Positions 32,737 through 39,835 of a stretch of DNA of 39,835 bases are shown here, one piece after another (positions within the stretch are counted from its first letter, which is position 1; the number at the start of each line of letters is the position of its first letter). The notes under the pieces are model-generated. The model was not told where the DNA came from and searched no databases. It saw nothing but the letters and a program-made list of their open reading frames with translations. The position numbers and the translations under genes were made by a program. The DNA comes from Oscillospiraceae bacterium (GTDB lineage: Bacteria; Bacillota; Clostridia; Saccharofermentanales; Saccharofermentanaceae), in the NCBI GenBank assembly GCA_902764825.1, contig CACWXL010000016.1:1-39835 (forward strand), given 5' to 3'.

Positions 32737-35700
32737 TCAGGTCTTTTTCTTCTTTGTCCTGTAGATTACAAATCCTGCAGCGCAAGCTGTCGCTAATGCA
32801 AGGATTACATAACCCATTACCGTATACTTACCGGTCGTTTCTCCGGTTGCAGGAAGCGGTGTTCCGCCGTTCTGTTTGTAATTCGGGTCTGCCCTGTCCA
32901 CCATAACGATCGGTGAACCCGCAACGGATACTACACCTCTGCACTCCGTATCGCCGTTATCCTTAAGCGTAAACGTAATTGCATCGGCTGTAAGGTATGC
33001 CTCCGGTGTTACAGTCTCTTTCAACTGATACAGTCCGGGCTTAACGTTCTTAAGTATCGTGCTCTGGCCTTCAACAGTATCGAACGCAATGGACTTCTTA
33101 TCAGCAGACAATCTCGGAACAATAGTGCTTCCGCCCTGAGTTACCTGGACATCCGAGAGATCGTATCCGTCAAGGCTCGTAAACGTAAGCTCTGCCTTTG
33201 CGATCTCCTTACCTGCAACATCCTGCTTTGAAAGCTTGATGTCGAATCCGGGTCCGGGTACAGAACCGGTAGGTGTTGCCGTCGGTGTATCTGTAGGTGT
33301 TACACCACCCGTTGTCGTAGGTGTTGCCGTAGGAGTATCCGTAGGTGTTACACCGCCCGTTGTTGTGGGTGTTGCCGTAGGCGTATTGGTAGGTGTTACA
33401 CCGCCCGTTGTCGTCGGAGTTGCCGTAGGCGTATTGGTAGGTGTTACACCGCCCGTTGTCGTCGGAGTTGCCGTAGGCGTGCTCGTCGGAGTGGATGTAG
33501 GCGTATTCGTCGGCGTTGAAGTCGGCGTATTTGTCGGAGTTACCGATCCGGACGGAGTCGGCCCGACTACACCACCTGTCGGAGTAACTGTAGGAGTACT
33601 CGTAGGCGTACTTGTAGGTGTTGACGTCGGTGTCGAAGTCGGCGTATTAGTCGGAGTCGATCCACCTGTAGTCGTCGGTGTAGCCGTAGGCGTATTGGTA
33701 GGTGTTACACCACCTGTCGTTGTCGGTGTAGCCGTAGGCGTACTTGTAGGCGTCGATGTCGGTGTATTGGTCGGCGTCGAAGTAGGCGTGTTCGTCGGAG
33801 TTACCGATCCGGAAGGAGTCGGCCCGACAATACCACCGGTCGGAGTAACTGTAGGTGTACTCGTAGGCGTACTTGTAGGTGTAGAAGTAGGCGTCGGAGT
33901 AGCTGTCGGCGTATTCGTCGGTGTTACTACAGCTGTAGGTGTAGGTGTCGGCGTAGCCGTAGGCGTATTTGTCGGTGTAACAACCGGCGTCGGCGTCAAT
34001 GTAGGCGTGCTCGTCGGTGTTGACGTCGGCGTGCTTGTAGGTGTCGATGTAGGTGTACTCGTCGGTGTCGACGTCGGCGTGCTTGTCGGTGTCGATGTAG
34101 GTGTACTCGTCGGTGTCGACGTAGGCGTACTTGTCGGTGTCGACGTAGGCGTGCTCGTCGGTGTTGACGTAGGTGTGCTTGTCGGTGTCGACGTAGGCGT
34201 GCTCGTCGGTGTCGACGTAGGTGTGCTCGTCGGTGTCGACGTAGGCGTGCTTGTCGGCGTTGACGTAGGTGTGCTCGTCGGTGTCGACGTAGGCGTGCTC
34301 GTCGGTGTTGACGTAGGTGTGCTCGTCGGTGTCGATGTAGGTGTGTTCGTAGGTGTCGGTGTAGCAATGATCTCATCGATCATTGTGATCGTTGCAGAAC
34401 CAACTACTGCACCATCCCTGATCGTAACAGTTATAGGGTCAGCCATTTCGAGGCCGTCAGGAACAACTTTCTCTGACAGAGTATATGTTCCGTCAGGAAG
34501 ATTCTTGATGACAGTGTCAACATCCTTCTTAGTCTTGAAGCTTACGGTATTGCCGTTGACATCAAGTCCGTCTGCAGCTGCAGTTCCCTGAGTTGCCGTA
34601 ACGCCGAGCTCATTAAAATCTACTGATGTGTCATTAGCAGTAAATGCAAGACCTGCTCCCGCAACAGAATTGCCTGCGCTGTCGGTCTTCTTGACAGTTA
34701 CATCAGTTTGGTTGATCTTGTCGACCATGACGATGGATGCGGGACTTGTAAGAACGCCCTTTTCGATAACGATCGTAATAGGATCAGCCTTCTGATAACC
34801 GGAAGGAACTGTAGTCTCTTCAAGAGTATATGTTCCGTCAGGGAGATTCCTGATAACAGTCTTGCTGTCTTCCATGGTCTCGAAAACAACACTGTTGCCG
34901 TTTACTGAAAGATTCTTTGCTGTGACTGTGCCCTGGGTTGCAGTAACACCGAGTTCGCTAAGGTCAAATGTGTTGTCAGAAGCTGTGAGCTTAAGTACGG
35001 CACCGCCAATCTCATTGCCGGCTGTATCCTGCTTGCTGACTGCTATGTCAGTCTTATACATCTCATCGATCATGATGACCGGCTGATTCTCTTTAACTAC
35101 ACCCTTCTCAATGGTAATAGTCTGAGAAGCTGCGCTCTTGTAACCGGAAGGCGCATTTGTCTCTTCAAGGGTATATGTACCGTCAGGAAGATTCTCAATA
35201 ACCGTGCTGACGCCTTCCTTTGTCTTGAAGCTTACTGTGTTTCCGCTTACTGAAAGAGCAAGAGCTGTTTCTGTTCCCTGCTTTGCAGTAACGCCGAGCG
35301 CACTAAGATCAACAGAGGTGTCATTTGAAGTGAGAGTAAGTGTCGCACCGGCAATCTCCTGACCTCCGGCATCACGCTTGCTGATAGTTACATTGGTCTG
35401 GTACATCTCATCGATCATGACGAGAGCATCAGGATCCTTAACGACACCCTTCTCGATCTCGATCGTTTGAGGATCGGCGGTCTTATAACCGAAAGGTGTT
35501 GTTGTCTCAGTAAGAGTATATTTACCGTCAGGAAGATTGCATACGACAGTATCAAAACCTTCTACAGTCGTAAAGCTTATCGAATTGCCGCTTACAGACA
35601 GGCCTTCTGCTGCCTGATCACCCTGTGTTGCGGTAATTCCAAGTTCATTGAAGTCTGCAGAACTGTCCTGAGATGTGATCGTAAGAACTGCGCCTGCAAC

Positions 35701-38616
35701 TTCCTTATTCTTTGTGTCGACCTTCTTGATGGTGACATTGGTCTTATACATATTATCAACCATTACTTTAGGCTGTGTTCCTGTAACAACGCCTTCAGAA
35801 ATAGTGATCGTCTGTGCCGGAGCCGTCTCATAACCGAATGGCGTTGAGATCTCTTCGAGCGTATAAACGCCGTCAGGAAGTCCTACGATCTTGGTAGTAC
35901 CCTGTTCCGGAGTCTCAAAGCTTACATAGTTGTCCTTAACCGTAAGGCTCTTTGCAGTTGAGGTTCCCTGAGTAGCTGTAACATTGAGTGCTTCAAGATC
36001 AACCGTATCGTCAGATGCGGTAAGCTTGAGAACAGCTCCTGCTACTTCCTTGCCGTCACCGTCTTCTTTACGGATCTCGATATCTGTCTTATACATTTCA
36101 TCGACCAGCGTGAAAGTATCGCCGTTCTCGACTACACCCTTCTCTATCCTGATTGTCTGGGGATCAGCCTTCTTATATCCGAACGGCGCAGTTGTCTCTT
36201 CGATCGTATATTCGCCGTCAGGAAGATCGACCACGACAGTCTCATAATCTTCTACAGTCTTGAAGCTTATTACGTTACCGCTGACACTGAGTTCTTCAGC
36301 GTCTGCTCCATTCTGTGTTGCCGTAACGCCGAGATCTGCGAAGTCAACTGTATCATCAGCGGCAGTTATCGTAAGTGTGGCGCCGGCAATCGCCTTGCCA
36401 TTAGTATCCTGCTTATTGATCTTAATATCAGTCCTGTACATCTCATCGAGGATGACAACCGTATCAGGGCCGTCATTTGCATCGTCTTCGACAAAACCGA
36501 CTTCATTTGCAAAGTTAGGATTTATGTTGGAATTGGTAATCGTTACATTACCGTCTTCACTAACAGTGAACTCGATAACCGTGGTCTGCGGCTTAAAGCC
36601 TGCAGGCTCAAGGGTCTCAGTGAGAGTATAATCACCGGGCTTAAGACCTTCGATGGATGTAGGCTTTTCGCCCGATGTAAACTCAATAAAGTCCTTTTTA
36701 AGATTTGCTGTGTCAGTAACATCCGTGCCATCACAGATCAGGGTTACTTTACTCAGATCGATCTCGGGATTAGGCCTTTTAAGAGCAACCTTAAGCTTGG
36801 CACCGGGGACCTCATCACCGTCTGCCTTGTTGATATCACGCTTGCTGATATTTACTGTAATAGGCTTTACTTTATTATAGAAAACACCAAGGTCAAACTG
36901 CACACCGGACATCTTGATATAGTCGGCATCGTAATCTCTGAATACGATATCGTCACCCGTAACAGACTTATACTTAACAAAATATGTGAAGTTGCCGGAC
37001 TTGTCTACTTCAACCCTTAATATGATATCTATATAACCATCGGAATTTAAATATCTCCTGTCCGTGGAAGCAGGATCCTCTGTTACCCTGAAATAGAACT
37101 CGTTGAAGTTGTGGGTATCACCTGAAGGTTTAGGTATATAGTATCTGTTTGTTGAATGATCAGAATCACAATAGAAAGACAGGCTGTCAAAGGTTACTGT
37201 TCCGTTGGTCAGCGCACTTTCTTCCTTCATAAATCCGCCGACGGTCTCAACATCTTTTTCCGCTCCTGCAGAGATCAGGCTGTCATATTCTTTAATAGTG
37301 AAATTAAATGTATCGGCCGGAACATCTTTGGAAGTATCCTGAATGACTGAACCGTGCGGTGCGTATTTCTCCGTAAAAGCCTTGTTAAACGCGAAATGCA
37401 TCTGGCCATAAGTGTCACGGCTGGAAGAGTTGTAAAGGAAGTGGAACTCCTGAGCCATATCAAAAGTGCCGCCTGTAACGACCCAGCCTGTAGAGTTACC
37501 GTCTGCAAGAGTTATCTTACTTGTGTTCGGTGCAAGAACAGCACCTGCAAAACATTGCAGATTAACAGGAGCAGACTCCATGATGTTCCAGATGACCTTT
37601 TCGCTTACATTGGTCTGGAGCGACGCAGCGTATTCCCTTTCAGCGGCTGTACCGCCTCCGTTCCACTGAGTATGACCGCCATCGAAATCGCCCACTCCGA
37701 CGATCTCGAAATAAGGCTTTCTCAGCTGTATTGTATCTGTTCCCTTATAAACTTCATCATCAAGGTTAAAGACAACAACCGAAGACGGATTCTTCTTAAC
37801 CTTGAAATGGCTAGCCTGAGTCTGGAGCACATGAAGCATCGGTTCAGTGATATCAACATATACAACCTTGCCGTCGAACTTCGGATCAGTGATATCGATA
37901 AGCACATCGCCGGGCTTAACATCTATATACTTATTATCAAGTTTATATTGAGGGTCGTTAGCTCTTATGTTAAGAAAATAAGACCAGCCTTTCTCAACAT
38001 CCTGTACCGCAACAGGCGAACAGATTCGTTCGATCATTCGGTCTACATTCGTATGTGCATTCGGATTTACGGTCTGGATAAAATCCTTATTCGTATAATC
38101 TCCGGTAAACCAGATGTTACCATTTCTAAGATTACTACTTGCATGAACTTCAGGATTGAAGTCCTTATAGTGAACTCTCCCGTCCGGCTCGCCCATGACA
38201 TTATAAACACTCGGGCCGAAGACGGATTCAGGCGCTTCCAGGAAGATCGCACTTGCCCTGGTATAACCGAAATAAATATACTGTTCATCCGGCTTCTCGC
38301 TCGAAAACTCTTTTCCGATAATGAAAAGTGCAGGAGAATCGATATAGTCTACATCGATATTTGATTTATTACGGACAAAATAATTAGTCGCGAAAGTAGT
38401 CTCAGTATGGCTGTTCTGAATGATCTTCTCAGCTACAACACCGTAGTCGACCGCTCCGCCTAAGATAGTTGCGTAATTGATAGCACTGGCAGAGTCAAAT
38501 TTAATCGCATCTGCCCTTACAGTTCCCTTGTTCCCGTTCGGATATAGCGCCAGCGATCCAAGAACGACCGCACCAGCCACTACTGCCGACGTTACCTTTT
38601 TTAGATTATTCAACAT
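32737..38616 (-). CDS. LPxTG surface protein with Cna-B (SpaA-like) array and Thr-Pro stalk
   Basis: A 1959-residue cell-wall protein. Residues 1-36 form a signal peptide. Residues of about 40-585 are an N-terminal region of unknown fold, probably the binding head. A first Cna-B-like domain (about 586-720) is followed by six tandem copies of about 112 residues (723-1415). A Thr-Pro-Ser stalk (about 1417-1783) and a last Cna-B domain come next. LPATGE (bases 32839-32856), a membrane helix and YRTKKKKT complete a sortase signal. The seven later Cna-B domains each have a KxD-type first strand, a Glu in the YTLEET-like strand, and a closing strand such as VMIDEM or IVMVD, fitting Lys-Asp isopeptide bonds. 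The promoter is TTGATT-N17-TAAAAT; the ribosome binding site is weak. No sortase gene is in the window. Confidence 0.93.
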   Translation of the reverse strand: MLNNLKKVTSAVVAGAVVLGSLALYPNGNKGTVRADAIKFDSASAINYATILGGAVDYGVVAEKIIQNSHTETTFATNYFVRNKSNIDVDYIDSPALFIIGKEFSSEKPDEQYIYFGYTRASAIFLEAPESVFGPSVYNVMGEPDGRVHYKDFNPEVHASSNLRNGNIWFTGDYTNKDFIQTVNPNAHTNVDRMIERICSPVAVQDVEKGWSYFLNIRANDPQYKLDNKYIDVKPGDVLIDITDPKFDGKVVYVDITEPMLHVLQTQASHFKVKKNPSSVVVFNLDDEVYKGTDTIQLRKPYFEIVGVGDFDGGHTQWNGGGTAAEREYAASLQTNVSEKVIWNIMESAPVNLQCFAGAVLAPNTSKITLADGNSTGWVVTGGTFDMAQEFHFLYNSSSRDTYGQMHFAFNKAFTEKYAPHGSVIQDTSKDVPADTFNFTIKEYDSLISAGAEKDVETVGGFMKEESALTNGTVTFDSLSFYCDSDHSTNRYYIPKPSGDTHNFNEFYFRVTEDPASTDRRYLNSDGYIDIILRVEVDKSGNFTYFVKYKSVTGDDIVFRDYDADYIKMSGVQFDLGVFYNKVKPITVNISKRDINKADGDEVPGAKLKVALKRPNPEIDLSKVTLICDGTDVTDTANLKKDFIEFTSGEKPTSIEGLKPGDYTLTETLEPAGFKPQTTVIEFTVSEDGNVTITNSNINPNFANEVGFVEDDANDGPDTVVILDEMYRTDIKINKQDTNGKAIAGATLTITAADDTVDFADLGVTATQNGADAEELSVSGNVISFKTVEDYETVVVDLPDGEYTIEETTAPFGYKKADPQTIRIEKGVVENGDTFTLVDEMYKTDIEIRKEDGDGKEVAGAVLKLTASDDTVDLEALNVTATQGTSTAKSLTVKDNYVSFETPEQGTTKIVGLPDGVYTLEEISTPFGYETAPAQTITISEGVVTGTQPKVMVDNMYKTNVTIKKVDTKNKEVAGAVLTITSQDSSADFNELGITATQGDQAAEGLSVSGNSISFTTVEGFDTVVCNLPDGKYTLTETTTPFGYKTADPQTIEIEKGVVKDPDALVMIDEMYQTNVTISKRDAGGQEIAGATLTLTSNDTSVDLSALGVTAKQGTETALALSVSGNTVSFKTKEGVSTVIENLPDGTYTLEETNAPSGYKSAASQTITIEKGVVKENQPVIMIDEMYKTDIAVSKQDTAGNEIGGAVLKLTASDNTFDLSELGVTATQGTVTAKNLSVNGNSVVFETMEDSKTVIRNLPDGTYTLEETTVPSGYQKADPITIVIEKGVLTSPASIVMVDKINQTDVTVKKTDSAGNSVAGAGLAFTANDTSVDFNELGVTATQGTAAADGLDVNGNTVSFKTKKDVDTVIKNLPDGTYTLSEKVVPDGLEMADPITVTIRDGAVVGSATITMIDEIIATPTPTNTPTSTPTSTPTSTPTSTPTSTPTSTPTSTPTSTPTSTPTSTPTSTPTSTPTSTPTSTPTSTPTSTPTSTPTSTPTSTPTSTPTSTPTSTPTSTPTSTPTSTPTSTPTSTPTSTPTLTPTPVVTPTNTPTATPTPTPTAVVTPTNTPTATPTPTSTPTSTPTSTPTVTPTGGIVGPTPSGSVTPTNTPTSTPTNTPTSTPTSTPTATPTTTGGVTPTNTPTATPTTTGGSTPTNTPTSTPTSTPTSTPTSTPTVTPTGGVVGPTPSGSVTPTNTPTSTPTNTPTSTPTSTPTATPTTTGGVTPTNTPTATPTTTGGVTPTNTPTATPTTTGGVTPTDTPTATPTTTGGVTPTDTPTATPTGSVPGPGFDIKLSKQDVAGKEIAKAELTFTSLDGYDLSDVQVTQGGSTIVPRLSADKKSIAFDTVEGQSTILKNVKPGLYQLKETVTPEAYLTADAITFTLKDNGDTECRGVVSVAGSPIVMVDRADPNYKQNGGTPLPATGETTGKYTVMGYVILALATACAAGFVIYRTKKKKT
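33268..34366 (-). repeat. Thr-Pro-Ser stalk repeat, including a 12-base minisatellite
   Basis: The coding strand repeats units for TPTS, TPTN and TPTA. From about 33995 to 34350 it is almost pure TPTS, a 12-base unit present nearly 30 times, with variation mostly at third codon positions. Around 33400-33860 a longer block with [10 protein letters not shown] and TTTGG elements is present twice. Such arrays change length easily and are prone to assembly errors. Confidence 0.9.
34370..36450 (-). repeat. Six tandem Cna-B domain repeats
   Basis: Six consecutive units of about 336 bases each encode a strand like [13 protein letters not shown], a variable LGVTATQG segment, [11 protein letters not shown], a GYK(S/T)A segment and VMIDEM. 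The units are diverged from each other, so the array is not recent. Confidence 0.9.
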
Positions 38617-38636
38617 AACGACACCTACACCTAATT

Positions 38637-38688
38637 GTTAAAATATTTTAACAGCATACATTTTATGAACGTTTTGTTAACAAATCAA
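38637..38688 (-). promoter_or_regulatory. Promoter and palindrome of the long surface protein gene
   Basis: TTGATT (38688-38683) and TAAAAT (38665-38660) are 17 bases apart. A perfect 16-base palindrome, GTTAAAATATTTTAAC (38637-38652), covers the expected start of transcription and could be an operator. Confidence 0.6.
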
Positions 38689-38785
38689 GCAAGTTAACTA
38701 TCAAAAATACATTACAGTGTTCAATTATCACCGAATTGTAATAAAAAAGTTTGATATTTTGTACCGTGACGGTATTTTTGCATGT

Positions 38786-38821
38786 AAAAACCGCTCCTCG
38801 TTATAACGAAGAGCGGTTTTT
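38786..38821. terminator. Palindromic terminator after the second surface protein gene
   Basis: Bases 38789-38818 are self-complementary over their whole length (arms start AACCGCTC and end GAGCGGTT) apart from one wobble. They are followed by T runs in both directions. The minus-strand gene 38842 onwards ends here. Confidence 0.88.
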
Positions 38822-38841
38822 GTCAAACTCCAAAACTTAAA

Positions 38842-39835
38842 TCAGTTTTTCTTCTTCTTTATTCGGTATACACCGTAACCGGTGAGACCAAGTGCCAATG
38901 TGATTACAGCAAAGCCCATTATCGTAGAAAGGCTTAACGTCTCACCTGTTGCAGGAATCGGCGGCTTGTTGTTCTGCTTATAGTTAGGATCTGCCTTATC
39001 AACCATGATGATCGGTGATCCGGATACAGTTATCTGGCCGGAACAATCAATCGAACCATCAAACCTGAGCGTAAACCTGATGGCATCTGCCGTAAGGTAA
39101 GCTTCAGGAGTAACAGTCTCCTTAAGTTCATACTGGCCTGCCCTGAGTCCCTTAACTACTGAAGGCGAAGTATCCACTGTATCGAAAGCAATAGTCTTCT
39201 TATCAGCAGAAAGCCTGGGCGTAATGGCATTGCTTCCCTGCGTTACGGTTACACCGGACATATCGAAACCATCAAGGCTTGTAAGCGAAAGCTCTGCCTT
39301 AGCAAGTTCCTTACCTGCAACATCCTGCTTAGAGATCTTAATATCAAGATCAGATCCGGAACCGGGTGTCGGTGTCGGTGTGTCTGAAGGTGTCACGCCA
39401 CCCGTTGTTGTAGGTGTTGCCGTAGGCGTATCCGAAGGTGTTACTGCACCTGTCGTTGTCGGTGTTGCCGTAGGCGTATTGGTAGGTGTCACGCCACCTG
39501 TTGTTGTCGGCGTTGCCGTAGGCGTATTGGTAGGTGTTACACCACCTGTTGTCGTCGGAGTTGCCGTAGGCGTATTGGTAGGTGTTACACCACCTGTTGT
39601 TGTCGGTGTTGCCGTAGGCGTACTTGTCGGAGTCGACGTAGGTGTATTGGTCGGCGTTGACGTCGGTGTGTTCGTCGGAGTTACAGATCCGGACGGAGTC
39701 GGACCAACCACACCACCTGTCGGAGTAGCCGTAGGTGTACTCGTAGGAGTAGACGTAGGCGTATTCGAAGGTGTATTTGTCGGCGTCGAAGTCGGCGTGT
39801 TCGTCGGAGTTACAGATCCGGACGGCGTCGGGCCA
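38842..39835 (-). CDS. Second LPxTG surface protein, C-terminal part (cut by window end)
   Basis: The open frame runs to the window edge, so the start lies outside; the GTG at 39711 is only an internal codon. The visible part is a Thr-Pro stalk ([10 protein letters not shown] and TTTGGVTP units), one Cna-B domain with ISKQD, YELKET and [10 protein letters not shown] strands, then IPATGE (38941-38958), a membrane helix and YRIKKKKN. It closely matches the C-terminus of the neighbouring 1959-residue protein. It is anchored to the wall by sortase and is probably a duplicate with a different head. Confidence 0.92.
   Translation of the reverse strand, partial: GPTPSGSVTPTNTPTSTPTNTPSNTPTSTPTSTPTATPTGGVVGPTPSGSVTPTNTPTSTPTNTPTSTPTSTPTATPTTTGGVTPTNTPTATPTTTGGVTPTNTPTATPTTTGGVTPTNTPTATPTTTGAVTPSDTPTATPTTTGGVTPSDTPTPTPGSGSDLDIKISKQDVAGKELAKAELSLTSLDGFDMSGVTVTQGSNAITPRLSADKKTIAFDTVDTSPSVVKGLRAGQYELKETVTPEAYLTADAIRFTLRFDGSIDCSGQITVSGSPIIMVDKADPNYKQNNKPPIPATGETLSLSTIMGFAVITLALGLTGYGVYRIKKKKN
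39360..39835 (-). repeat. Thr-Pro stalk repeat of the second surface protein
   Basis: This holds repeated [15 protein letters not shown] units (about 45 bases) and two copies of the [14 protein letters not shown] block, the second reaching the window end. The sequence closely resembles the block near 33400-33860, allowing recombination between the two genes. Confidence 0.85.

Noticed and set aside
33995..34350. Regular short repeats that could suggest a CRISPR array
   Set aside because: The 12-base units are contiguous with no unique spacers, are in frame inside a gene, and no cas genes are present.
33236..34591. A 451-codon plus-strand open frame of VGV-type repeats opposite the stalk
   Set aside because: It is the antisense shadow of the TPTS repeat, has no ribosome binding site or non-repetitive core, and the minus-strand gene is certain.
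38842..39711. The GTG at 39711 as the start of the second surface protein
   Set aside because: The frame stays open with the same repeats up to the window edge, and no signal peptide or ribosome binding site is there.

Overview
The window looks like chromosomal DNA of an anaerobic member of Clostridia (Bacillota). The signs are AGGAGG-type ribosome binding sites, a SAM-I riboswitch on metK, a prolyl-tRNA editing protein and synthetase-only RelA-like enzyme, LPxTG wall-anchored SpaA/Cna-B proteins with very long Thr-Pro linkers, a reduced Tad/Flp pilus locus, and an Amt-PII fusion. Species cannot be named from the sequence. There is no integrase, insertion sequence, phage gene or CRISPR array. 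The most notable items are an unassigned RiPP-like peptide cluster and an F-type ATP synthase in which the delta C-terminal domain is fused to alpha.

Layout. 1-3.4 kb (minus): start of a lipoprotein gene, a frameshifted comF, and recD2. 3.5-4.9 kb (minus): metK under a consensus promoter, SAM-I riboswitch and terminator. 5.1-10.9 kb (plus): one operon for a compact Tad-type pilus system: TadZ-like protein, TadA ATPase, a single protein joining TadB- and TadC-like domains, a 57-residue Flp1-like pilin, a DUF6382/FHA-type protein, and an unknown protein. 10.9-17.6 kb (minus): the ATP synthase operon in the order a, c, b, alpha, gamma, beta, epsilon. It has no atpH; a delta C-terminal domain forms the N-terminus of alpha.

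17.7-23.2 kb (minus): prolyl-tRNA editing protein, RelA-like alarmone synthetase, Amt-PII fusion, rpiB and proA, followed by a 560-base gene-free stretch. 23.7-29.3 kb (minus): two Cys-free small proteins with the same 14-residue leader motif, then, behind a strong terminator, a tightly coupled operon of PqqD-like recognition protein, SipW-like S26 peptidase, HPr-kinase-like protein, ABC exporter and acyltransferase. This has the logic of a ribosomally made peptide system (leader, leader reader, protease, modifying kinase, exporter), but has no radical SAM enzyme, lanthionine synthetase or lasso cyclase.

29.5-31.8 kb (plus): THUMP-type rRNA methyltransferase, 8-oxoguanine glycosylase and tRNA-Leu(GAG). 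31.8-32.7 kb (minus): a ZIP metal transporter with an inverted-repeat operator in its promoter. 32.7 kb to the end (minus): two LPxTG surface proteins in tandem. The complete one has eight Cna-B-like domains. Seven of them carry the Lys, Glu and Asp expected for SpyCatcher/SpyTag-type Lys-Asp isopeptide bonds, and the Thr-Pro linker contains a 12-base minisatellite. The second is cut by the window end and shares the C-terminal module and terminator, which points to duplication.
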